DNA of 9,131 nucleotides from an uncultured bacterium (GTDB lineage Bacteria; Cyanobacteriota; Vampirovibrionia; Gastranaerophilales; Gastranaerophilaceae), in the NCBI GenBank assembly GCA_900555175.1, contig USJT01000031.1:1-9131 (forward strand), read 5' to 3'. Below, in pieces: positions 1-6,702 of this stretch (the first letter of the stretch is position 1; every line of letters begins with the position of its first letter). Made by a program: the position numbers and the translations under genes. The notes under the pieces were generated by a model, which saw only the letters and a list, made by a program, of their open reading frames with translations, did no database searches and was not told the DNA's origin.

Positions 1-21
1 GTGGATGTTATAATTGAATAG
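1..21 (+). CDS. Possible 3' end of an upstream gene
   Basis: Frame 1 reads six codons (VDVIIE) and then TAG at 19-21. The stop overlaps the ribosome binding site of the next gene, the close packing expected of consecutive genes in one operon. Six codons are too few to identify a product, and the frame could be open by chance. Confidence 0.2.
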   Translation: MDVIIE

Positions 22-26
22 GGGGT
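20..26 (+). promoter_or_regulatory. Ribosome binding site of gshA
   Basis: AGGGGGT lies 4 bases before the GTG at 31. It supports this GTG as the start rather than an internal ATG, the first of which falls far inside the conserved domain. Confidence 0.55.
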
Positions 27-30
27 AAAC

Positions 31-1356
31 GTGAGTAACCTGACAACAAAAGAAAAATTAAATAAAAAAGATTTTTTAGAACTCTTTGAATGCGGATTTA
101 AACCTTGTGAAGAGCATCAAATCGGCATTGAATATGAGAGATTGCCAATTTTTTCAGTAACATCAAAGGCTGCTGATTATTCATCAGAATTTGGAATTTG
201 CAATTTTTTAAGAGAGTTTGCAAAAGAAGAAAATTGGGATTACATAACCGATGATTATAATATTATAGGTCTGAAGCAAGAGCACGATACAATTACCCTC
301 GAGCCGGGCTGCCAAATTGAATTAAGTATAAAGCCTGAAAAAACAATTGAAAAATTAAAAAATAAAATTAATAAACTTGATAAACAGATGAAACCAATCC
401 TTAATAAATCAGGAATATCACTTTTAAACTATGGAGTTTCACCCTTATCAACGAACAAATCAATACATCTTATACCCAAAAAACGTTATCATATTATGGC
501 AAAATATCTTTGGGGAATTTTGTCAGATGTCATGATGAGAGAAACTGCAGGAATACAATGCTGTATTGATTTTGAAAGCGAAAAAGATGCGATTAAAAAA
601 TTCCGCATAGCAAACAAACTTGTTCCATTTATGACTGCGATGTTTGCAAATTCGCCAATTCGAGGCGGTGTAGAAACAGGCTACAAAAGTTTTAGGGCAC
701 TGAGTTGGCTAAATACTGATAATGACAGATGCGGATTTGTCGGGCAAATTGATGACAAATTTTCATTTGAAGAATATATTGACTATGTTCTAAAATCTCC
801 AATGATATTTATAAACAGAGAATCAGGTGCAATACCATTAAATGGCAAGGTTACTTTTGAAGAATTTATGGAAAACGGTTTTGAAGATTTTGAAGCCAAT
901 ATCGATGATTTTAAATTACATGCAAACCTTTATTTTCCTGAAGTCAGACTTCGCAATTTTGTTGAAATAAGAAACCATGACTGTGTAGGTAAAGGCTTGC
1001 AATATTCAATTCTTGCAATTTATAAAGGGATTTTATATAACCACACTGCAATAAAAGATATTGAAGAACTTTTCAAAGATTTTGAATACTCTGATTTTTC
1101 AGAGCTTCGCTATAACGTTCCAAAAAGTGCACTAAATGCAAAGATAGGGAAATTTTTTGTAAAAGATATTGCAAAAGAAATTTTATACATCGCCGAAAAA
1201 TCGCTTATAGAAATGGATAACGGGGAAGAAAAATACCTTGATGCAATAAAAGAATATACCCTGAACGATATTACACCAGCAGATGTAATTATCAGAAACT
1301 GGAACGGGGTATGGAATAAAGATATTAAAAAACTAATCAATTTTGTTACCGAATAA
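31..1356 (+). CDS. gshA: Glutamate-cysteine ligase, plant/cyanobacterial (GCS2) type
   Basis: Joins L-glutamate and L-cysteine using ATP to give gamma-glutamylcysteine, the first step of glutathione synthesis, in the cytoplasm. The 441 residues match the usual length of the GCS2 family. Family landmarks seen in order: IGIEYERL (31-38) and EPGCQIELS (91-99), carrying the acidic metal/ATP-binding residues; PKKRYHIM (149-156); METAGIQ-like segment (169-181); ANSPI (206-210); FRALSWLNTDNDRCGF (221-236); PEVRLRNFVEIRNHDC (303-318); and a TPADVIIRNWNG tail (415-426). The start is GTG with a good ribosome binding site. It may be the second gene of an operon whose first gene lies to the left; a glutathione synthetase there would fit but is not visible. 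The 3' end meets the convergent nucleotidyltransferase gene 8 bp away. A gamma-glutamyl ligase acting on another amine (EgtA-like) is the main alternative, but the motifs favour the plant-type enzyme. Confidence 0.88.
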   Translation: MSNLTTKEKLNKKDFLELFECGFKPCEEHQIGIEYERLPIFSVTSKAADYSSEFGICNFLREFAKEENWDYITDDYNIIGLKQEHDTITLEPGCQIELSIKPEKTIEKLKNKINKLDKQMKPILNKSGISLLNYGVSPLSTNKSIHLIPKKRYHIMAKYLWGILSDVMMRETAGIQCCIDFESEKDAIKKFRIANKLVPFMTAMFANSPIRGGVETGYKSFRALSWLNTDNDRCGFVGQIDDKFSFEEYIDYVLKSPMIFINRESGAIPLNGKVTFEEFMENGFEDFEANIDDFKLHANLYFPEVRLRNFVEIRNHDCVGKGLQYSILAIYKGILYNHTAIKDIEELFKDFEYSDFSELRYNVPKSALNAKIGKFFVKDIAKEILYIAEKSLIEMDNGEEKYLDAIKEYTLNDITPADVIIRNWNGVWNKDIKKLINFVTE

Positions 1357-1382
1357 CAAATCGGTTAAGAAATAAGTTTTTT
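1327..1382. terminator. Possible bidirectional terminator between convergent genes
   Basis: An outer A/T stem (AAAAAACT at 1327-1334 with AGTTTTTT at 1375-1382) surrounds a small ACCGA/TCGGT stem (1348-1352 with 1361-1365). Each strand therefore reads a helix ending in a T run. It overlaps both stop codons, as is common where compact genes converge. The inner stem is short and the structure is weak, so this is a tentative call. Confidence 0.35.
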
Positions 1383-2450
1383 TAAATATTCAAGTTCCTC
1401 ATCTTTTGTCATATCGGGATTTTCAAGTTTACATTTTAAGATTTCATCAAAAATTTCCTGATATCTTGGCGAAGGTTTTATTCCTAAATCTAACAGGTCA
1501 TTTCCCGTGACTGAAATTTTAATCTGCTTTAAATCATCAAGATAATGGCGTGCAATTTTTTCATCATACAAAATTCCATACAAAAGGACTGTTTCAAGTC
1601 TTGCATTTTCAAACGCTTTATAGATTTCAAAATCATTACTCAAGATTTTGTTTGGCACTTCATCAATGATTTTTTGCTCGATTTTTGTCAAAGGCAATTT
1701 TGATAAATCTTTCAAAACTCCAACATATACAAGCCAAACATATTCAGGTTTGTAATCATTGACGAGTTTTTCTATATCAATATCAGGAATTTTAACATCA
1801 TTTTCTGTTACAAGTTTATAAATATTTTCATTTATAAATCTTTCAAAAGCCTTATTTGAATTGAGATTAAAAGTTTCTATTAATTCTTTTTTAACCCTCT
1901 TATAGCTCATATCGTAATTTATATTAGCAAGATATTCTTCTTGCAATTTTCTTGTATGCTCATCTAAATCGAAGCCGAAACGGATTGAAAATTTTAGACC
2001 TCGAATAATTCTTGTCGGATCGTCAATAAAACTTTCATCATGCAAAACTTTGAGTTTCTTATTTTTCAAATCCTCAAGCCCGCCTGTATAATCGACAATT
2101 TCACCTGTCGTAACAGATTTTGCAAGCGCATTTATCGTAAAATCACGACGCAAAACATCTTCCTTCAATGAACATCCGATTTTTTCAACAACAGGCAAAT
2201 GACCTTTCCTCGGATAACTTTCAGACCTTGTGGAGGCAAAATCAACTTCTCTTCCGCCAACATTCACCCTAACCGTTCCAAAATCAGGGTTTTCCTGAAT
2301 AACCTCACCGAATTTAGAACAATATTCAATAGCATTTCCGACATAAGTAATATCAATATCAAAAGATTTTCTACCCAAAAGTTCATCACGGACAACCCCG
2401 CCGATATAAAACAATTTATTTGAAGTATCCTTTATATTGATGATGTTCAT
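1365..2450 (-). CDS. Class II CCA-adding / poly(A) polymerase family tRNA nucleotidyltransferase
   Basis: Adds nucleotides to the 3' end of tRNA to build or repair the CCA tail. Counted from the ATG at 2450 (361 aa), motif A has the nucleotide-binding GGVVRD (17-22) and the metal-binding DID pair (31-33), with a third acidic residue in REVDF near 70. Motif B is RRDFTINAL (101-109), followed by DYTGG (120-124), and motif D is DDPTRIIR (143-150), then FSIRFGF. The C-terminal part is helical with no HD phosphohydrolase domain. Family members add CCA, only CC, or only A; the sequence alone does not settle which, so I give no symbol. Start choices are TTG 2486, ATG 2459 and ATG 2450, and none has a Shine-Dalgarno site. 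I prefer 2450, which gives the short lead-in to motif A usual in the family and lies just downstream of a promoter-like sequence. It is transcribed divergently from the helicase gene. Confidence 0.85.
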   Translation of the reverse strand: MNIINIKDTSNKLFYIGGVVRDELLGRKSFDIDITYVGNAIEYCSKFGEVIQENPDFGTVRVNVGGREVDFASTRSESYPRKGHLPVVEKIGCSLKEDVLRRDFTINALAKSVTTGEIVDYTGGLEDLKNKKLKVLHDESFIDDPTRIIRGLKFSIRFGFDLDEHTRKLQEEYLANINYDMSYKRVKKELIETFNLNSNKAFERFINENIYKLVTENDVKIPDIDIEKLVNDYKPEYVWLVYVGVLKDLSKLPLTKIEQKIIDEVPNKILSNDFEIYKAFENARLETVLLYGILYDEKIARHYLDDLKQIKISVTGNDLLDLGIKPSPRYQEIFDEILKCKLENPDMTKDEELEYLKKLIS

Positions 2451-2457
2451 ATCAAGC

Positions 2458-2486
2458 ATTTTAGCGTAAAATGTATAAATAAACAA
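2458..2486 (-). promoter_or_regulatory. Possible promoter of the nucleotidyltransferase gene
   Basis: On the - strand TTGTTT (2481-2486), a 17-base spacer and TAAAAT (2458-2463) form a sigma-70-like pair. Transcription would begin about seven bases on, at or just before the ATG at 2450, giving a leaderless message. A second perfect TATAAT at 2553-2558 (- strand) has no convincing -35 partner. Confidence 0.3.
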
Positions 2487-2607
2487 GGTAATAGAAGACC
2501 AGACTAAAAGAGGTCATGAGATCAAGCTAATTTATAGGTGCTAAACATAAAAATTATATATGAAATCGGCCTGCCATCTTGCCCTCTGAACATCTGAAAA
2601 TCTATAT

Positions 2608-2613
2608 AAGGAG
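2608..2613 (+). promoter_or_regulatory. Ribosome binding site of the helicase gene
   Basis: AAGGAG lies 5 bases before the ATG at 2619. This is a near-ideal site and fixes the start of the large open frame. Confidence 0.75.
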
Positions 2614-2618
2614 AACAC

Positions 2619-5600
2619 ATGCTACAAGAAGCATCACGCGCAATAAATTCAGCATTCAATAACAGTTTTATAAAAAAATTAAGCCAATACCTACACGACT
2701 GCGTAAGAGAAGAGGTAAAAAGCTCAACTTTCAGAAACCTTAAAGGAGATAAAGATAACAAATGGATTTTCCTGAAAGGTGAAGAACAGCTATTTTCAAC
2801 AGGTGCTGAATATATTTCGCTTGAAGGGAGCGATCCTAAACTTACAGAATTGATGATTCAAAGTGATTTAGGTCAGAAAGATAAATACCTTATTTACGGC
2901 TATTTATTCTTAGTCGGCAAAAGTTCAAAGTCTAAAAGACAAAACGAATTTTTAACTCCGCTTTTATACATGCCCTGCAAACTTGAACGCAACGGCGTGA
3001 ATATAAACTGTTTTCCGCTTGATGAAGTGTTATCCCTAAATACAGGCGCTTTAGCAGCATTAATGAGAAAAAATGATGATGAAGATGAAGTAGATTTGCT
3101 TCTTGAAGGGATTTTAGACGTTGTACCCGATTTACCTATAACAAAAGAAAAACTCGACATATTTTTAACAACACTAAAATCACTCGTCCCTGAAATTGAA
3201 ATCGCTGAAAATATCGGAGATTATAAAGAAGAAGACAATATTACTAAAGCAAAAGATTTTTATAAAGAAAAAATTGACGGCGAAAACTTAGACGAAATTA
3301 TAGAAGAAGAAACAGAACAAGAAAAACAAAAGGTTAAGTTAGAAAAAATTGCCGTAACATATCAAAGTGCAATAATTCTGACAAAACGACCATCTGTCAC
3401 AGCAGGTGTCCTACATGAATTAACCCAAATTGCAGAAAAACCTTCAGGAACATACAGAGAAACTGCACTTAATATAATTAATGAAGAATATGCACAAAGT
3501 AAAGAAAAATCAGTTCCGCTCAAAGATATGAATAAGATTACTGATTTTTACCCGATAACTCCGCTATCATTGAGTGACAGCCAGCTTCAAGTAATCAAAA
3601 ATATTGATAACAGCAAATTTGTTGCAGTACAAGGACCTCCCGGAACAGGTAAATCTCAAACAATCGTAAACCTTGTAGCTCACTTGGTCGCAAACGGAAA
3701 AACAGTTCTAGTTGCATCACGTATGGATAAAGCCGTTGATGTTGTCGCAGACAGATTAAATGAACTGGGTGCAAGCCACATGGCACTAAGAGCAGGACGT
3801 TTGAATTACCAAAGACAACTTAGCGAAGAATTGAATAATTTGCTTTCACAAAACGCTGATTTGGATGAAGATGTGGAAGATATCTTGCTTGTTGATACAA
3901 AAGATATGAAAGATCACCTCGATATGCTTAAAAATATGGAGGTTAAATCAGAAACCATAATTAAGCTCGAAAAAGATTGGCATGACAAATTATTGGAAGT
4001 TGAAGAACAAGAAAAACTCTTAGGCAAAAAAGAATTTGTCAAAAAAAGTCTTAAAAAAGGCGAAATTGATATTGTATCAGGAATAATCAAAGTTCTTGAA
4101 CATAACATGGAAAAAGCAGGTTTTATATCTAAAATTGCTAATTTCACAAGTTTAGGTCAACTGAAAAAAATCCTTAATATTAAAGATTTTGACGTAAACT
4201 ACGAAAACTTAGGCAAATTAAAACAAGAACTTGATTTTGCCACTATGGAATGGTCTTTGAGAAAAATCGAAGCCGATATTCAAAAAACAGGCAATCTCCA
4301 CATGCTTTCAGAACAAATCCGTACAATGAAACGCAAACAAAAAACACTCGCTATAAATATTTTGAAAAACAAACGCAGAGAAGCTCTAAAAAGCTTGTTG
4401 AGAGATGAAAACAAACGCAGAAGACTAAAAGTTCATGCAAAATCTCTTGTAACAAACAGAAAACGTCTGCAAACAAACATCTTGGAAGAAGAAGATTTCA
4501 GACCGCTATTAGAAGCCTTCCCATGCTGGTGCGTAACAACTTATGCAGTATCGGATTCATTGCCTCTAAAACCTGGGATGTTTGATGTTGCAATCATTGA
4601 TGAAGCATCTCAATGTGATATCGCAAGCTGTTTTCCAATCCTTTTCCGTGCAAAACGTGCCGTAATTGTAGGTGATGACAAACAATTACCACACCTTTCA
4701 TTCTTGGAAAAAGCAAAAGAACAATCATTCCTGAGCCAATACGGAATTCCTGATAAATACCAGCTTATGTGGCGTTTCAGAACAAATTCAATGTTTGACC
4801 TTGCAGATTATTATTCTATGAATTCAGTCATGCTTGACGAACATTTTAGAAGCCTTCCGCCAATTATAAATTTCTCAAATCATGAATTTTATAATGACAG
4901 AATTCGAGTAATGAGAAAAGACAGACCTGATGAAAATGTTTTGGAACTCGTAGAAGTATTGGACGGAAAAGTAGATTTTGATGCGACAAGAAACTTGCCT
5001 GAAATCGAAGCTTTAGTAAAACGACTACACGAAATTATCATTGAAGATGAAAGACAAAACCCTGATAATCCTGTATCTGTCGGCATAATTTCACCGTTCA
5101 GAGCGCAAGTTGAACAATTAAAAGTTTCTGTTTCAAAAGTTTTGTCAGATTATATGATAAAAAAACACCAGATAGAAATCGGTACAGCACACACCTTCCA
5201 AGGCGATGAACGTGATATTATGCTGATTTCTTGGGCTATTGCAGATAACAGCTTCAATCAAAGTTTGATATTCTTACAAAAGCCAAACTTGTTTAACGTT
5301 GCAATTACAAGAGGCAGAAACAAGGTTATAAACTTTATTTCACGCAATCCTCGAGAACTTCCTGAAGGTCATTTCAGAAACTATATTTCTTACATGCAAC
5401 TTTACAAAGACCGCAAACAAGCAATGCTGTCAGGCGAAATTGATGAAAACATATACAAAAACCCGCTAGAACGTGAAGTAGCAGAAAAAATTAGAGAATT
5501 AGGGCACAAAGTCGTTGCAGGTTCTGATATTGCAGGCTTAAGCGCCGATTTGCTTGTAGATAATAAGTTTGTTATTGAAATCGACGGGCTTGAAGACAAA

Positions 5601-5735
5601 ATCAAATCTCACATATCAAACATGAAAAAACAAGCAATAATCGAGCGCTCAGGCTTTAAAGTAAAACGCATAACATTCAGAGAATGGCAATATTCACCAA
5701 AAGCCTGCCTTGACAGAGTACTGATTGAAGAATAA
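2619..5735 (+). CDS. Superfamily 1 (UPF1/DNA2-like) helicase with C-terminal Vsr/MTES_1575-like endonuclease domain
   Basis: A 1038-residue predicted ATP-driven nucleic-acid helicase fused to a nuclease. Residues 1-310 match nothing I recognise and include acidic stretches. Helicase motifs follow: Q-motif-like LSDSQLQVI (Gln322), Walker A GPPGTGKS (339-346), motif Ia TVLVASR just after, Walker B DEAS (661-664), motif III GDDKQLPH (685-692), motif IV EHFRSLPP (741-748), motif V GTAHTFQGDERD (855-866) and motif VI VAITRGR (894-900). All look intact. Between motifs Ia and II lies a Lys/Glu-rich, probably coiled insertion of about 250 residues. The C-terminus (948-1038) resembles the restriction-like domain found on some SF1 helicases, with Glu951, Asp977 and IEIDG (Glu987, Asp989), then His998 and RITFREW. 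Known relatives of this architecture (DUF4011-helicase-Vsr, 'Hhe') act in phage defence; this protein is shorter and lacks an obvious DUF4011, so a repair role is equally open. It is a single gene with its own ribosome binding site. Confidence 0.85.
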   Translation: MLQEASRAINSAFNNSFIKKLSQYLHDCVREEVKSSTFRNLKGDKDNKWIFLKGEEQLFSTGAEYISLEGSDPKLTELMIQSDLGQKDKYLIYGYLFLVGKSSKSKRQNEFLTPLLYMPCKLERNGVNINCFPLDEVLSLNTGALAALMRKNDDEDEVDLLLEGILDVVPDLPITKEKLDIFLTTLKSLVPEIEIAENIGDYKEEDNITKAKDFYKEKIDGENLDEIIEEETEQEKQKVKLEKIAVTYQSAIILTKRPSVTAGVLHELTQIAEKPSGTYRETALNIINEEYAQSKEKSVPLKDMNKITDFYPITPLSLSDSQLQVIKNIDNSKFVAVQGPPGTGKSQTIVNLVAHLVANGKTVLVASRMDKAVDVVADRLNELGASHMALRAGRLNYQRQLSEELNNLLSQNADLDEDVEDILLVDTKDMKDHLDMLKNMEVKSETIIKLEKDWHDKLLEVEEQEKLLGKKEFVKKSLKKGEIDIVSGIIKVLEHNMEKAGFISKIANFTSLGQLKKILNIKDFDVNYENLGKLKQELDFATMEWSLRKIEADIQKTGNLHMLSEQIRTMKRKQKTLAINILKNKRREALKSLLRDENKRRRLKVHAKSLVTNRKRLQTNILEEEDFRPLLEAFPCWCVTTYAVSDSLPLKPGMFDVAIIDEASQCDIASCFPILFRAKRAVIVGDDKQLPHLSFLEKAKEQSFLSQYGIPDKYQLMWRFRTNSMFDLADYYSMNSVMLDEHFRSLPPIINFSNHEFYNDRIRVMRKDRPDENVLELVEVLDGKVDFDATRNLPEIEALVKRLHEIIIEDERQNPDNPVSVGIISPFRAQVEQLKVSVSKVLSDYMIKKHQIEIGTAHTFQGDERDIMLISWAIADNSFNQSLIFLQKPNLFNVAITRGRNKVINFISRNPRELPEGHFRNYISYMQLYKDRKQAMLSGEIDENIYKNPLEREVAEKIRELGHKVVAGSDIAGLSADLLVDNKFVIEIDGLEDKIKSHISNMKKQAIIERSGFKVKRITFREWQYSPKACLDRVLIEE

Positions 5736-5765
5736 AAGACAAAAATTATCTTAATCAAATTTTTT
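5723..5765 (+). terminator. Weak possible terminator after the helicase gene
   Basis: GATTgAAGA (5723-5731) can pair with TCTTAATC (5749-5756) with one bulged G, and six T follow at 5760-5765. The loop is long (17 bases) and the stem is mostly A/T. It lies across the helicase stop and the end of the convergent pilin gene. Confidence 0.25.
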
Positions 5766-6551
5766 ATCATCAGAATATTTTTCATATTCTAATTTATTCT
5801 TTAGAAATATTGTCTTTAATGCTCCGTATTTACCATCTTGAGGTTCTAATTTTTGCGGTTGAACAAGAATTTGATGGACATCTGCACCATATTGATTAGG
5901 ACCTTTATTTTCGCCATTTACATCTATAACCACAGTTGCACACCTTGTATCTGTAGCAGTTATTGTTTCACCTGTATTAAAGCCATTTTCATCTTTCACT
6001 GGAGCCGTATATGTAAATGGCTCACATGTACTTCTTATATTTCTAAAATATATCGAACTTCCATCCACTAATAACATTCTAGGGAAACCAAATCCCTCTT
6101 TCTTAACAAAACCTGTACCATCATTTGTAGCTTTCCCTAACTTAACATAATATTGTTCTCCACATCCTTTTCCGGGAGCAGTACAAACTCTGGCTCCGTT
6201 ATAATAATTAGCTATATCTTTAATTACGCTCTCTACAGTTCGACCTGATGTAGCAAAAATCGGAGAATAATCAACATATTCATTTTCCGCCATCATTCTA
6301 TTAAGAACATTTAAAAAATTTGAATAGCTTTTTTTTGCTTGGTTTATCAAGACCTGCTCTTTAAAACTCTGAATCAATGATGGCATAGTAATTGCAGCAA
6401 CTACACCTATAATTCCCAATGTTATCAAAACCTCAGCTAACGTAAATCCAAATTTTTGTTTATCTAATATATTATAAAAAATTCCACAATCTTTATTAGT
6501 CCTAAAACGACTTCTGGAGCTTAAAAGTGCCCCCCGACATTCTAAAATCAT
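5751..6551 (-). CDS. Type II secretion / type IV pilin-like pseudopilin with long leader
   Basis: A prepilin-type protein of 266 residues as read. The cleavage/methylation motif is KFG|FTLAEVLITLG: peptidase would cut after Gly35, leaving Phe36 as the methylated end and Glu40 as the conserved position-5 glutamate, with one membrane helix over 36-60 (...GIIGVVAAITMPSLI). The exported domain has four cysteines (123, 130, 176, 204), enough for two disulphides. It ends with a DVNGENKGPNQYGAD segment (210-224) of the kind seen in minor pseudopilins, where it often precedes the last strands. The leader is unusually long (35 residues) and rich in Arg/Lys and aromatics, with two cysteines. The ATG at 6551 has no ribosome binding site, and an in-frame TGA lies just upstream. 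The good start signals are in another frame (see 6502-6567), so the N-terminus is uncertain and a frameshift is possible. No secretion or pilus assembly genes are adjacent, so its machine is encoded elsewhere. Confidence 0.8.
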   Translation of the reverse strand: MILECRGALLSSRSRFRTNKDCGIFYNILDKQKFGFTLAEVLITLGIIGVVAAITMPSLIQSFKEQVLINQAKKSYSNFLNVLNRMMAENEYVDYSPIFATSGRTVESVIKDIANYYNGARVCTAPGKGCGEQYYVKLGKATNDGTGFVKKEGFGFPRMLLVDGSSIYFRNIRSTCEPFTYTAPVKDENGFNTGETITATDTRCATVVIDVNGENKGPNQYGADVHQILVQPQKLEPQDGKYGALKTIFLKNKLEYEKYSDDKKFD

Positions 6552-6567
6552 TGAACAATCTTTTCAT
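6502..6567 (-). other. Short open frame with perfect start signals overlapping the pilin 5' end
   Basis: The ATG at 6565-6567 sits 6 bases after AAGGAG and opens a 21-codon frame (MKRLFNDFRMSGG...KSF), stopping at TAG 6502-6504. The pilin is read one base out of register. Removing one G from the G6 run at 6530-6535 would fuse this start to the pilin frame (...RMSGALLSSRSRF). It is either the true 5' end of the pilin gene cut off by a frameshift, a phase-variable start, or a translated leader. Confidence 0.5.
6530..6535 (-). repeat. Run of six G within the pilin leader
   Basis: GGGGGG on the - strand is the longest G/C homopolymer I noticed in this AT-rich window. It lies exactly where a one-base loss would connect the ribosome-binding-site-driven ATG with the pilin frame. 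Confidence 0.8.
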
Positions 6568-6573
6568 AATATA

Positions 6574-6579
6574 CTCCTT
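6574..6579 (-). promoter_or_regulatory. Ribosome binding site for the out-of-frame ATG at 6567
   Basis: AAGGAG (within AGAAAGGAG) lies 6 bases before the ATG at 6565-6567 and 22 bases before the in-frame pilin ATG at 6551. It is therefore well placed for the first and too far for the second. Confidence 0.7.
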
Positions 6580-6602
6580 TCTATTTCTCTATTACATATA
6601 TA

Positions 6603-6631
6603 ATTTTAACATACAACTCCCAATAAATCAA
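6603..6631 (-). promoter_or_regulatory. Promoter of the pilin gene
   Basis: TTGATT (6626-6631), a 17-base spacer and TAAAAT (6603-6608), with a TG one base before the -10 (extended -10). The predicted start near 6596 gives a leader of about 30 bases to the ATG at 6567. It lies immediately after the terminator of the fab cluster, so the pilin is transcribed on its own. Confidence 0.55.
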
Positions 6632-6638
6632 CTTAAGT

Positions 6639-6665
6639 AAAAAGCTCCTTTATATAAGGAGCTTT
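6639..6665 (-). terminator. Rho-independent terminator of the fabG-acpP-fabF cluster
   Basis: On the - strand AAAGCTCCTT (6656-6665) pairs perfectly with AAGGAGCTTT (6641-6650) around a 5-base loop, and the T run extends to 6639. It lies 38 bases after the fabF stop and in the correct orientation. Confidence 0.85.
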
Positions 6666-6668
6666 AAT

Positions 6669-6680
6669 AACTATATAGTT
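6669..6680. repeat. 12-base perfect palindrome AACTATATAGTT
   Basis: Lies between the fabF stop and the terminator hairpin. It could be a weak extra RNA hairpin or chance in AT-rich DNA; no binding protein is suggested by its sequence. Confidence 0.3.
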
Positions 6681-6702
6681 TATTATTACGTTATTATTAT
6701 TA

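Noticed and set aside
2576..2606. TTGCCC and TATATA with 18-base spacing as helicase promoter
   Set aside because: The -10 would abut the ribosome binding site, so transcription would start inside or after it.
2522..2761. Open frame on the - strand across the helicase 5' end
   Set aside because: It overlaps the helicase start and ribosome site, has no start signals, and its composition is that of antisense sequence.
6471..6476. TATAAT on the - strand within the pilin leader as an internal promoter
   Set aside because: No -35 at the right distance, and no start codon follows in the pilin frame before the cleavage motif.
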